The position numbers and the translations under genes are program-made. Below, piece by piece: positions 38,446-50,475 of a stretch of DNA of 64,000 nucleotides (within the stretch, counting starts at the first letter, position 1; the number at the start of each line of letters is the position of its first letter). The stretch is from Acanthopleura granulata. Lineage: Eukaryota > Mollusca > Polyplacophora > Chitonida > Chitonidae. The DNA lies in the NCBI GenBank assembly GCA_016165875.1, contig JABBOT010000080.1:4619205-4683204 (forward strand), read 5' to 3'. The notes beneath the pieces were generated by a model, which searched no databases, was not told the origin of the DNA, and saw only the letters and a list, made by a program, of their open reading frames with translations.

Positions 38446-39983
38446 GTAAGAAATGATACATAAAAGTTAAAACAGTAGGCCTACAGTCTGACAAACCAAC
38501 TTCTTTTTCTTGATAAAATTAGTATGAAGGTCTGCTACATCTTTTAAAAAGAGTTTATTTTGTTTAAGAACACTGGTTTTCGACTCTGCAATGTATAACT
38601 TCATGCACATCTATGGGTAGGTGGTCCATGATTTTAAGCTGGACTCAGATTTCCGCCACCCCACAAACTTTGATCACCTTTGTGTAGGTGAAATATTCTT
38701 GAGTACGATCCTTAACACCAAGAAAATAAATGAATAAATCAATGATCAGTTCCACTGATTTGAAATTATCGTTTTGTTCTACAGGCCATGCAGGCATGCA
38801 TGCTGTTGTGGTATTATTGTGTTGTGCTTTTAGTTAAACTAAACTGCTTAGGCTGTTCTGAATGTGTATTTCTGGATGAGGCCTATGCAATTCACATATT
38901 CTTAAATTAATCTTCAGATTTTATATTAGGTTGTGTAAGGAAATGACCTTGAGTTAAATTAATTAGTTTTCCTTGTGAGTTTAATTTCAGACTGACCTCA
39001 TGTAATTTCATGTTGACCTCAGGTAATTTCAGTTTCACATCAGGTAATTTCAGACTGACCTCGTGTAATTTCAGATTGACGTCATGTAATTTCAGGTTGA
39101 CCTCATATAATTTCAGGCCGACCTCATTCTTGGCTTGGGCAATCAGGACTTACGGACAGCAGAGCACGCTGCTAAACTGTATCTGTCTGGCATGGGCGAG
39201 AAGCTCATGTTTTCCGGCAAGGTGGGAGCTTGGACCCATGGTATGTTCCACACTACAGACACATTGGCATGGCATATATATCATGTTTTTATTTATATAT
39301 TTGTGTCATTATTTATTTCATTTTACTTTTTATTTTTCGCAGCTCTATAACTCGCTGTGATTGCCAGTCGGCTGACTTTTTCAAATCCTATCCATGAACA
39401 TGAGCCATTAATGTTGCACATTTGAGCTTTTGTGTGGCTCAAATCTACATACACATAACGTACACGATCTCATATGTATATGCATCATTTTATGATAATT
39501 ACAGGACTGTGGGACAAATCCGAAGCCGAGGTTTTCAAAGACGTCGCTGTGAAAATGGGTGTGCCAGAGGAGAAGATTATTTTAGAGAAGGAAGCCACCA
39601 ACACGGGAGAAAACATCCGGTTGTCTTATGAGCTCCTGCGAGACATGGATCAAATCCCATCGGTTCTTATCATCGTCCAAGTGCCATTCATGGAGCGAAG
39701 GTCCTATGCCACATTCATGAAGCAGTGGCCTCTTGACCACATGGACATCCCCCTGACGCATGTGGTCCTGTCCTCACCCAGTATACCGTTACCAGATTAC
39801 ACGGACGAGAGTCAAAGAGACGAGTTTCAAGAAATGGTCGCCAAATTGTTGATCACCCTGAAGAAAATCAAAGAATACCCTGCGAAGAATTTCCAGATAC
39901 CCCAAATTATACCATGTCACGTACAAAAAGCATACAACTACTTGAAAGGCTTTGAGGAGTATAATAAATACATCTGCCGCTGA
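38341..39983 (+). CDS. DUF218 / YdcF-like protein (whole gene, 3 exons)
   Basis: Exons 38341-38445, 39117-39240 and 39505-39983 join (phases 0 and 1) to 235 residues. Seen: short N-terminal part, then ADLILGLGNQDLRTAEHAAK, a FSGK turn, and EAEVFKDVAVKMGVPEEKII followed by LEKEATNTGENI. These are the DUF218 signatures (N-terminal LG-G strand, R..A.. helix, sG, EA..m, E..s.nT.eN). Bacterial YdcF binds S-adenosylmethionine; the animal members have no settled function, so none is assigned. No signal peptide or membrane helix is visible, so it is probably soluble. It shares its promoter with KIF15. Intron 1 ends in a 21-bp array of pseudo 3' splice sites. Confidence 0.92.
38650..38745 (+). mobile_element. 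SINE 3' fragment
   Basis: GTAGGTGAAATATTCTTGAG TACGATCCTTAACACC and tail AAAATAAATGAATAAATC, in DUF218 intron 1. Confidence 0.8.
38981..39128 (+). repeat. 21-bp tandem array of pseudo 3' splice sites before DUF218 exon 2
   Basis: About six copies of a 21-bp unit of the form GTAATTTCAG plus ACTGACCTCAT. The true acceptor TAATTTCAG and first exon bases GCCGACCTCAT are the last unit, so the array arose from the intron-exon border. Each unit carries an AG and, in the exon frame, a TAA. Confidence 0.9.
39117..39240 (+). CDS. DUF218 gene exon 2
   Basis: 124 nt, acceptor TAATTTCAG, donor GTATGT. Encodes the first conserved strand (LILGLGNQD) and the following helix. Phase 0 in, 1 out. The upstream 130 bp repeat its acceptor about six times. 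Confidence 0.93.
39505..39983 (+). CDS. DUF218 gene exon 3 (terminal)
   Basis: 479 nt from acceptor ATTACAG to TGA. Contains the rest of the DUF218 domain with VPEEKIILEKEATNTGENIR, and a C-terminal stretch rich in K, Y and Q that ends EEYNKYICR. Confidence 0.95.
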
Positions 39984-40159
39984 CATAATCACCAGTCTTT
40001 GCATAGGCATATGTATTTGCCCTTTCTTTGTCTGTCAGTCTGCTGGTATATTATGCAGACAAAAGAATACTGTTTTCGTTTCTGTATTCTAAGACAAAAA
40101 ACAATTTCAGATTATGAAAATCTATCTGGAATCTGTATAAGTGCAACCCATAAAGCAAC

Positions 40160-40402
40160 ACAGGGTTCTCTGTGCAGCGAAATGACCCAGGTGTCTCTCA
40201 CCAATGTGATCACTGTGAGTTCAAGTCCAGTTCATGCTGGCTTCCACTCAGGTCGTACATGGGAAGGTCTGCCAGCAGCCTGTGGATGGTCATGGGTTCC
40301 CCCAGGCTCTGCCCGGTTTCCTCCCACCATAATGCTGGTCATCGTCATATAAGTGAAATACTCTTGAGTACGGCGTAAAACACCAATCAAATAAATAAAT
40401 AA
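40160..40402 (+). mobile_element. well-preserved SINE lacking the first bases
   Basis: GTGCAGCGAAATGACCCAGG to B box GAGTTCAAGTCC, core TATAAGTGAAATACTCTTGA and GTACGGCGTAAAACACC, tail AAATAAATAAATAAC. It lies 177 bp past the DUF218 stop, and its tail AATAAA could serve that gene as poly(A) signal. Confidence 0.9.
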
Positions 40403-40464
40403 CTAAAGCAACACACACTGGACACATCAACCAGTGATATAACAACAAATATAGGCACTCAGCC

Positions 40465-40800
40465 TATTTGTTTATATGATTGTTGTTTCAAGCAGTATTC
40501 ACAAATTTTTCACCTAAATGAAGGCGGTCAGTTTTATGGGTGGACAACACTGGAGCGCCTGGTGTGAACAACCGACCTTTGGCCAGTTACTGACAAACTT
40601 TTCCACATGTGACGTACAGATCTGCACACCAGTTATCTTCAACAAACGCCAGACTGTGCCACGTCCCCCGCATGTGTTTCAAACAGTGAGAGTGGGTTAA
40701 TCTACAAATTCTCTATCCAAGATAGGATTTGAACACGCCTTTCATGCACGTGTCCTATCGTGACTGAAAGGCAAGCAGCTTCAACCACCGGACCATGCCC
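40465..40800 (-). mobile_element. SINE of the second body type
   Basis: TTGTTTATATGATTGTTGTT tail, ATTCACAAATTTTTCACCTA core, GGAGCGCCTGGTGTGAACAA and TTCAACCACCGGACCATGCC head. Followed by a C run at 40799-40812. Confidence 0.6.
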
Positions 40801-41282
40801 CCCCCCCCCCCCGGTTTACTTAAATTGAATTCAGGATTAAAGAACAAAAAATTAACCTGCGTGCGATTTAAATTACAGAAATTCAATGAAGAAAGCACTG
40901 GTGACCTTGTAAACTTATTGAAAATTCTTACGCCTCAAATTTCCCAGAGTAGTTTCCCATCAAAATCCATATTTAAAAGTTCAAATAAGTTGCAAACGGT
41001 CTCAAATGTGTTGTGTATTTTGTGCGGTGTATATCTGCAGATCACGGAAATACAGCTTCATATTAACTTTGTGAGACATCTTTCACTACTTATTGCCCCA
41101 AAGGCCCTTTGAACAATTAGAGAGGAAAGTATCGAGAAAGTCAATTGTCGGAGAATGGGACTGAACTCACTTTTTGTGTGACCTACTTCTTCAAGAACTC
41201 AGTTCTTGTGTGACCTAATTATTGAAAAGCACATGGAGTACATTGAGTTTTTAACTTAAAGATTATCTACCTATCTTATGTG

Positions 41283-41445
41283 TTTGTTGGATCCGTGTTT
41301 TACACCGTAATCAACAATATTTCACTTATACGAAGGCGGCCAGTGTTATGAAAGGAGGAAACCAGGCAGAGCTGGTGGAAACCCACGACCATCCTCAGGT
41401 TGCTGGCACACCTTACCACCTATGGCTGCAGAGGAAGCCAGCTTT
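41283..41445 (-). mobile_element. SINE, head missing
   Basis: TAATCAACAATATTTCACTT, GAAACCAGGCAGAGCTGG and GGTTGCTGGCACACC. Confidence 0.82.
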
Positions 41446-42404
41446 ATCGATTTTACATGCATCTATTGAAAAGCAAGTTAATCATGGTCCACTGTTCACA
41501 CCTCCAGGCAAGAAAAGAAGGACGCTGAAGACGGAAGTTATTGAAATCAAAATAAACATGCTTTATTCATCCCCTTAGGCCATCTTGAAAAAGCGGCTAA
41601 AGTGAATACTGAGGACAAGCCCTAAACCGTGACAGCGGGAGAGGGCAGCCATGGCCATATCACACTGCATACAAATGTCATAAATGCTGACAAGGCAGGG
41701 AAGGAAGGGGGGGGGGGGAGGTACATATTTCAGGAAGGGACAACAATGGATATGTTATACATACTGTAAGGCCTGAATGCATGGCGTCAAAGACGACGGA
41801 ACAATTTTTTTGGTCCACAATAAATGCTCTCCCAAAACAAAACACTTTTTTAAAAATATTGCAATGGTCTTCTTATACATACTTATTTATATATTCCCAT
41901 ATCCTACCATACTTGATTGGTCCCAATATTAAAGTTTTCCAGGATCTCTGCAGCCTCTTAATGGTCAACAATGACAACTGTTTTCAGAAAACTCATGTCT
42001 TGTTGTGGATTGAATGCCAAAATATTACACGACAAACACACCAATCTCTACAACCACTATAAATTTTTTTTAAAAATCTTAAGGGTGAATTACCCAGCCA
42101 GATGAAAGTTCATCTTTCGATATACAGAAGGAAATTTGTGATATAAAACTGACAAAGAAGAGTGTAATAAATAAAAGTAGCACTGTATGCCAAGACAAAT
42201 TTGCAGCAGGACATGAATATGTTTACATTATGGATGAAGTCTTCAATGTCATTCATGCAAATCATTTACAAACCATCTAACCAGGTGCCCAGCTATCAGT
42301 CTGCCCTTGAAAGTGAAAGGAAGATTTGTTGCACATGTTAATTCAAAGAGAATCCTCAATACTTCAAATGGAAGAATAATGGCCAGTGCTTTTGTGTGTT
42401 TGTT
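41446..42404. other. intergenic stretch
   Basis: No exon or family match seen. Holds a G run at 41709-41720 and AT-rich sequence. Probably lies between the convergent 3' ends of the DUF218 gene and par-6. Confidence 0.5.
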
Positions 42405-45383
42405 TGTCTGTGTGTGCAACAGATTCGTTTATTGAATACAAAACAATCCTTGTCCATCCATGTTGAGTTTACAAAACTGTACAAATGCAAACATGAACCA
42501 TTTAGTTAGAGAGAGGTGAGAAAACAAGAAAACACTGCATAAAAAGTTTCGTACATCACTTTTGGATGAAGTTATTGTGAAATTGTCACAAATGATGTTC
42601 AAGAAAAAAGACAAAAAAGTGGTGGTCAGTGGTTGTCGTGGAATGACTTTTAAGAGAAGAAAATTTATGTTTCATTTGTTCACCTAGTCAGCATTTGATT
42701 TTTGGTCGGAGATAAGAACAAACATCAATCCACTGTACCTAATGTAAACTGTAAAGGCACAGATCTTCAATCACCTTCAGTGAATTGTTTCTCGATGCAA
42801 ACCTACTACACAAGTGTAAAAAAAAAAATCAAGCTGATTGAAAAGACAATAAAACGACCCAGAAATAAACAAGGAAAGCAAAAACAAATATAAGAAACAC
42901 CTGTGAAAATAAAGTTGTGCCCTAGTTGTATGGAAACAGGCCTCATTTATACTTCACAAGGGTATGATTACACGTTGGTATATGTGTATATATACATTTA
43001 TGTGAGTAATGTACATTCGTACGTACACACGTATTTCAGTGTATGTCAACTGTTCATGGCTGGCATTTAATAATGACATCAATTTGAGAACATTAAAACT
43101 TGTAGGAAATATTGGTGGAATGTGCAACATTGCAGTCTTGGACTAAAATATATGTTTATGTACGGAGGAATCTGGGTCTTCTCAGTTCAGGAATGGTTTG
43201 TCAGGATTGCATCGCGAGATATGCAAACATGGCAGTTTGACAAAATGATCCAGTATGCATGTGCTTTCATGTGCAATGGTTACGAATACCATGTGTGACA
43301 ACTCCAACATTGTCGGTCTGCACGCTGAACATTGATACACACAAGACATGGTTCAGGTATTCTAAGCCAGACACTTTACAATCTCATTTTTTTCTTTTTT
43401 TTTTTTTAATGCTCTCTCAAATCGGATAACGAGATTAAGGCTTCTGAATTTCCAAAAAGCGGAGGCTTGATGAATACTAGATTAAAATTATATAAAAGCA
43501 CTTTTACACTCTCCCCAATGATATGAAGTCAAATTTGTACACAGTTAAAAATATTTTGTATTGAACAGCAGCAATTAAAAGTCAATTTGTTGAATTTTAA
43601 TGAAAACTCAGACTGAAAATTTACAGGCTGTGTTGAACACGTGAAAAAATATCATCAGCTGAAGTAACACTCATGTACATGTATAAGTGGTCACTACACA
43701 ACCATACATTATATATTATCGTAATTTTATGTAGCCCTACTCTTTACCGGTAATTAAAATATAACTGACTTAACATCAGTCGTTTTTCTTTTGCCCAAAC
43801 TTTTCAAAATTCATATTTTCTATTCCACCTCACTTAATAATCAGAAGCCCTAAGAGAGCCATTAAAATCTGCCAAGTCAAAAGAGTCGAAGTCATAAAAA
43901 GAAAAAAAATTAACTGTAGGAAATACTGATAAGTACACAATTCACTAAGATGGCAAATTCTGTTCAATAGATGACACCCACTTGGATTCACTGACAAACT
44001 TGACAAAATTTTTTCACAAATTTCAGATTCTCCAAAGCCTCACACTCTTGAACACTACAAATAGATGCTGTGGGTTCTGTCATGATGCAACATGTACAAA
44101 TTGTGAAACTAGAATAAGAAATGTAAAAGCAACTGTATTATTCCAATTAGACAATACACTGTACACATTTGTATAACAAACATCTGTAGAGGGGCTTTCT
44201 TTTTTGCCTTGTTTTCTTTTGGGTAAAAATGACCATTAAAAACTCATAGCTGAATCCAAATGTTAAGACATCTCCTTAGGAATGCAGTTAAAACTTTGAT
44301 GTAATCAATTTGTAAGACAATGAAAGATTAAAAATTGTGAATTTTCTAAAACTTAAGAAGCCAATTAAAACTCTTGTTTGACAGAGATGAGACATTAGAT
44401 GGAATGTGAGTAAGACCTCATTTAAAATCAAACCGTCTGGTCAAAAATTTGAAAAAGCGAAGCGCTTTTTTTTTTAAAACAATATCATATATATGTATAT
44501 ATACATTAATACAGAATAATTCAACGCATTACACTGAGAAATTGTACAGAGAATATCTTTAACAAGTCTTACAAAAATGAAATATAGAAAAGTTACCATT
44601 GCTGTGAGCCTCACCAGGATAGTTGCTAGCCTCTGAGGAATATTGGAATCATAAAATATACTTAATTTAAGATCCACACAGGCTATATGCAAGGCTAAAT
44701 GAGCCATCAATAGAGCTGTATTATCTTCAGTATCAAAAAGGCAAGACACTGCGCCAGTGAACACAAAAACTGACGTGCAAATTTGGCCCGCAAAACATGA
44801 ATGTTCATGTAGATATGTATATAGATACATGTAGATATATAAGTTGATCCGACAACTGTGTAAAAAAAAAATGAAAAAAAAAAAACAAAAACCGGACGTT
44901 AGAATATATCTAGCATCAAAAGTTCCATGCACAACTGTCAGAGAGAGAGAGATATAAATGATTTTTGATACCAAAATACAGTATATACAGCCTAAGGTCC
45001 GTTTGCATGAAGTCCAGGTACTGTAATACTACGTACATTTAAATACCATGGAAACGATATGTCTTCACTTCTTGGTTGTCATGGTAGTTACCTGCATGTA
45101 ATGCTACGACGGCTGCATGAAAACGGGCCCTGATGTTGTTGTTGCACACCTTGCAGTTTTTGGTCCCAGGAGTGAGTGAACTTGTCAGTCACACCCTTGC
45201 AATTCACAGCATTTGTATAGGTCAGCTCATACAGTACACCTGCATAGATAACGACACCGCATCTACTCACATGCACCAACTGCATCTATACAAGTGTTTC
45301 CACCTCTGACTGGATTGGCATTAGAAAAGATGTTGACGTAAGAATACGTGCAGAAGGGCTAGAGTGGCCCAGAGAAGTAATTG
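42405..45383 (-). other. par-6: probable par-6 3' UTR
   Basis: No splice-bounded exon or conserved reading frame was seen below the par-6 stop. The first AATAAA on the minus strand is at 42428-42433. A 3' UTR of about 3 kb is plausible but no strong downstream GU-rich element is visible. Contains simple A/T runs and a (GA)n tract near 44943. Inference only. Confidence 0.35.
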
Positions 45384-46096
45384 CTAGAGACTCAGTAAGG
45401 GTGCCCCATCCTTGTTGTTATTGGACACAGTCTTTGTTGTCTTTGGTGGAGTTTTAATGTGTTCATGGACTTCGTCTTCGTCGTCCTCTTCTTTCGAGTG
45501 TTCGATAACAGTGTCACTTTCCCCAGACTTCGTGGACTTGTGGGAATGGAGTGAGCCTGTGGAATTCTGGGATATGTGCGAAGACTGGGAATTACGTCCC
45601 ACTTTGGCGAGCTGAGAGGCTAGCGTCAGTCTCTGGTTGACGGGTTTGACTGTGATGATGAGGTTAGAGCTGTTGGCCACCATCATGTCTGTCACTTGGT
45701 CGAGGGTTTTACCTGACACCTCGATACCGTTCACCTCTAGCACCTCATCATTCACTGCCAACAACCCCGTGCTCTCAGCCAGGCCGCCTGGGACCAGACG
45801 CGAAATAAAAATAGCTGGCACTTTCTCCAAGCCGTGAGATGTGACACGAAGACTCGTCCCATCACGGATGTAAAATCCTAAAGGTTTGTCCGACCCGTTT
45901 TTCATAAGTTTTACCCTGCGGTGTGTTTCAGGCACGATGTCAACATCAATGATAGCAGAAACGCGACGGAAGTCCTCAGGCATGCTGATCTGTGGGCGTG
46001 CTTTTGGCAGCGGTTCGTTGTGGATCAGCTTGCTTATTGGGTTCTTCTTTTTTAGCGGTAAAGTGCCATAGCCTTGAAACTGAAACTCGCTATCAT
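45384..46096 (-). CDS. par-6: PAR-6 polarity protein, last coding exon (semi-CRIB and PDZ)
   Basis: PAR-6 is the adaptor of the aPKC/PAR-3/Cdc42 polarity complex. Seen: acceptor TGTTGTAG, then 236 codons and TAG. Residues about 35-60 form the semi-CRIB ([20 protein letters not shown]), followed by the PDZ domain with carboxylate loop [25 protein letters not shown] and [18 protein letters not shown], ending in VKPVNQR. A serine-rich then acidic tail follows ([24 protein letters not shown]). The match to PAR-6 is near residue for residue across the PDZ. The N-terminal PB1 domain is not in this exon. No PB1 exon was found from 46097 to 64000, so those exons must be beyond the window or too small to see. 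Exon begins in phase 1. Confidence 0.96.
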
Positions 46097-47921
46097 CTAC
46101 AACACACACAAAACAAAGACAGGGGTCAGTGGCGGTACAAACAAATTTACCAGTACTTCATTTTTTTATGGTTTACTACATATAGACAATTGAATGGTAC
46201 AAGAATTCTTTATTTAAAAAATGGCTGTCAGGTTTATGCGTGAAGTCAACCGTTTGTGCCTGGAAGGGAGTCATCAACTCTGCCAGGTAAAAGGCTCAGT
46301 CGTCCACAGACTTATACAGACATGTAACCATGCATGAGCAGTAATGTGGTTACCAAGTAACCTTAATCAACATGTACATGTATTCAGGAAGAATGCAATG
46401 ATTATAAAAAGTTGACTGCAACTTTTCCAGGAAGTAAACCACACATATATACTACTGCGACACTATTTCCACAAGGGGTCTAGACACACATGTATACATG
46501 TATTAGGCATTTCTCAGTTCTGTGCATATACTGGAGTGTAATGGAGAATTTTTTCGTTTCTTTTCAACAAGACCATGAATGCTCAATCAATGCAAACCTG
46601 CAAGTAAGCAGCCAGAAAGCATTCAATTTTTAGGGGCCTAATCCAATTTTGCCAGGTATATGTACAATGGGGTACTGGCAGATCTGCCTTTCCCGACAGG
46701 TGTTGCTGTAGTGAATTAGGACTTCTACGTCAGAAGTCTTTTGTTGTGAGATGTCAAACCTGTAATTGTTACATGCTGCGGTGTTATTTATGACTTACTA
46801 CTACATTGTCTGCTTATTGTGATGGTGCATTACAGATAGTAAAGTGGACTGCTCAGTGTCACTAAACTGATGTAATATGTCCCAATAAAGCCTTCTGCCA
46901 GAAACCCATTACAAAACTATGAATACTGGACTGGTGCTGGTAAAACGTCACACATATATGTAAATTTTGTAACAAGGAAATCGTTAGTTGTTGGGTCAAG
47001 TGGATATTTAAATATGTTGATCATGCCTAAAAAATTTCTGGCAGTTCTAGCAATTCAGAGAAAGAGTTCACTGGTTTTGGAGCTTTTGGAGTGCAAATGA
47101 CATGCATTTTCATCTTGGACATGAATCAAGGGCAACAACTTTTGTAAGACAAAATTATGGATCAGCTACATGTACCAAGACACACTTAAAATACATGTAA
47201 TTCAGTTCAATATTCTTGGTTACAGTGTAAAAGTTCAATGAAGTAAAGAGTTCAATAAAATAATGTCAGGGGGTTACACTGTTACCTATATACCTATATA
47301 CCTGAGACTTTGAGGGAGGAAAAAGAAAATGACTTTTAAAACATGTTGGTCCACAAAACACACACACATTATTATAAACATGTGTTGTACATGTAATACA
47401 CTTCATTAACATGTGAGCTTCATGTCCTGATCAGCCTATTTATTCAGACAAAAAACAAAGAGTCAAATATAGCCAGCAACGGACAATTTAGCAGCCAAAA
47501 AAATCATGATCAGTAAAAATAACAAGTACAGTATTAATGAGATTGTCTATCCTTTGTGCTTTTCTGTATTCAGTGTTTATAAGCGGTCTGTCTCAGCTGT
47601 ATAGTGTATTTGTTTGGAAACTGTAGTGTTATGAATCCTGTGCACATCAGGGATACGCAGCAATGTTAATTATGCGCAATATGGGAATTAGAATGTACAT
47701 GTTGCACATTTTGTAATCAACAGGGATCAGATCATTGCAATGCTGAATTCGCTTTCAGCAGAGGTTGATGTCTGACAGTTGTCAAGTGAGAGATGGCAAT
47801 CGGGAATGGATGTAGGCAGAAAGCATACAAGCCAATGCTTGTAAAAATGTGCATGTAACATTAGGATATTATGGCTATGTGAAGTCGTACGCATTGTAAA
47901 ACACTAGAACATGTCTTTCTT

Positions 47922-48049
47922 ATGGATATACAACTTCTTGGTTTATTATCACCACGTTTCGATGTAGATACTAACATCGTTAACGAACGAACGATGTTAG
48001 TATCTACATCGAAACGTGGTGATAATAAACCAAGAAGTTGTACTTCCAT
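47922..48049. repeat. long near-perfect inverted repeat (hairpin)
   Basis: Arms 47930-47981 and 47990-48041 are 52-bp perfect complements around the 8-nt loop AACGAACG. Pairing extends to 47922 and 48049 with two mismatches. Contains CGAAACGTGGTGATAATAAA. Confidence 0.95.
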
Positions 48050-48610
48050 CCCAACTTCGAAATGCCACTTAAACAAGTTGCAGTGTACAAGTTACAAGTT
48101 TTAGTATCAACAGAACTGGTGTATACTGCTCCACACACCAATGTACATTTACAGCACTGTGCATGTGGCACAATGATGTGGTAATGAGACAATTGGAAGA
48201 GAAGGGGGTTGCAATGGGGGAGGGGGTTGTGACCAGGAACATGTATGCACATGTACCTGTCATTTCAGACACACATCCATGGTAATAGCTTTAATCACCT
48301 TAGCGAGAGGTGAATTTGAACATGGAATCATCACCAAGGCCGAATATTTGAACTAAATTTAGAGCCATATTATCATAATATCCAAGCATTCACTTTTCGC
48401 ACGCATACTTTCATACATTGTACTCATGCACGTGTCAACTGGCATTTGTAAAAAAGAAAAATACATAAACAAAGACAACACTCCATCATCCCAGGCATCA
48501 TTCCAGATCCAGTCAGAAGCCAGACTTTTCACAGAGCTCTGACATGCCTGTTTACTTGAAAGAATACCAATGAATACATAGTGTGCGGGCAGCAGGAGGC
48601 ACAGGGTATA

Positions 48611-48995
48611 ACAATGTAGAGGACAGAGGAAGACTGGCAGAAGGGAGGCGGGGAAGACTGGCAGAGGGGAGGGGAGGGGGGAGGAAGACGGGCCTACTGG
48701 AGGGGGAGGGGGCAGAGGGAGGGTGGAGGAAGACGGGCAGAGGGAGTGGGAGGAAGACGGGCAGAGGGAGGGGGGGGAAGACGGGCAGGGGGAAAAACGG
48801 GGAGGGAGGGGAGGAAAACGGGCAGAGGGGAGGGGGAGGAAGACGGGCAGAGGGGAGGGGGAGGAAGACGGGCAGAGGGGAAGGAGGGAGGAAGACGGGC
48901 AGAGGGGAGGGGGAGGAAGACAGGCAGAGGGGAGGGGGAGGAAGACGGGCAAAGGGGAGGGGGAGGAAGACGGGCAGATCGGAGGGGGGAGGGCT
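48611..48995. repeat. G-rich, purine-only 25-bp minisatellite
   Basis: About 14 units of AGACGGGCAGAGGGGAGGGG with GAGGA on the plus strand. Explains long spurious open frames on both strands. Several GGGG runs per unit could form quadruplexes. Confidence 0.93.
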
Positions 48996-49944
48996 GCCAA
49001 GGCATGAGAGGGAAGGCAGTCCCTCAGCTGTAAGACAAAGTAAATGAGGTCAGAATCCTGACTTGACCAGGCCTGTCTTCATAAGCTTGACCATATCCCC
49101 ACAATGCCTGGACACTGTCACTCCCCAGCCTTATCCACACATACCTAACATTCCTGTCTCTAGTCCACTGCTCATGTCACCAGGGGGTAAACCTCCCCTT
49201 CTGTTTGTCTAACAGCTGAACCACAAAATGCACACAAATAATTTCCCTGCTCTGTTTTTAAACACTACTCATGACTTCCTCCTCTGTCCAGCTTTACGAC
49301 CTTCAAGGCCACCAAGAAAGTAGCTTATCCCACATGAATTTTACTCTTATGGCTGTCAGCTGGTCAAGATGAGTGTCCAGTTTACAACATGTACATGCAG
49401 TCCAAACAAGCCTTCATTTGTTTTTATAAGCAGCCACAAAACCCAATAAAGTTTTTCTGCTGGAACATGAGAAATAAGCACAATACCATGTCTACCCTTA
49501 CCTATTTCAATGACCTTATGACACAAATAACAGGTGTGAAGAACATGCACCTGTGAGGAGATTGGAGATGGTAAACTAAATATATATTTTCTTGATTCAG
49601 ATCTCATTCTTTTTTGACATTCAAACCTACATCCTTTTCGGGTTTAATGCAGGTGTTTTGAACAGGTGGAAGGCTACACATGTATACCATATACATGTAG
49701 GCAGCTATCCAAGACAATATGGTCTATGTAAAACATAATTTCTGCGTCATCAGAGCTACAATCATGGGAAGATGTTTTACTGATGTGCATTTCTTTTTTT
49801 TTGTTTTTTTTCTTACAAAATATTACCAATTCATACCACTGTTATGATTGTCTTTTGATATGACTATATGTAGACGGCTACCCATGTACGTCTGGATATA
49901 GCCTAAGTACATCAATTTACAGGAACAGAATGGGTGTCCTGTAA

Positions 49945-50130
49945 TAACTATTTATCGGTAGTTTCCACAACCTGTTAAATGGACTGTTTATCAGTAGTTT
50001 CCACAACCTGTTAAATGGACTGTTTATCGGCAGTTTCCACAACCTGTTAAACTGACTGTTTATTGGTGGTTTCCACAACCTGTTAAATGGATTGTTTATC
50101 ACTAGTTTCCACAACCTGTTAAATGGAAAT
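49945..50130. repeat. 36-bp tandem repeat, five copies
   Basis: Unit GTAGTTTCCACAACCTGTTA followed by AATGGACTGTTTATC. Confidence 0.93.
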
Positions 50131-50293
50131 TGATCTCTGAATCACTTTTGATATGAACAATGCAGCTCTTAGCTACAAACCAAAATGCCACAAACCGCAT
50201 ATTAGATATGTCATAATCTCAACGCACTCTCACAACTTCAGGTGCTACTGGACTGACTTTAAATTGGTATTTGTGCGGAAATGATGGACTCTC

Positions 50294-50475
50294 AGTTTAT
50301 TTATTTATTTGCCAACAGTCAGCATTATTGGGGGGAGGGGTTACTGGCACCCTATCACACATACGGGCATAGAGGAAGCCAACATGAGCTGGACTTAACT
50401 CACAGAGACCACATCGGTGAGACGCTTCTGGGTCATTGTTCTCCATTAGAACACCAACTACCAGGCCACAGAGAC
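50294..50475 (-). mobile_element. SINE, core partly deleted
   Basis: Tail TTATTTATTTATTTGCC joins to CAGTCAGCATTATTGGGGGG; then GAAGCCAACATGAGCTGGAC and head GAACACCAACTACC. Confidence 0.78.

Noticed and set aside
44474..44974. 166-codon minus-strand open frame
   Set aside because: No domain, splice sites or coding bias; AT-rich and within the presumed par-6 3' UTR.
48583..49047. Open frame of 154 codons (plus) and 213 codons (minus, 48359-49000), rich in GRR or PLP
   Set aside because: Entirely produced by the 25-bp purine minisatellite; all frames stay open and the peptide is pure repeat.
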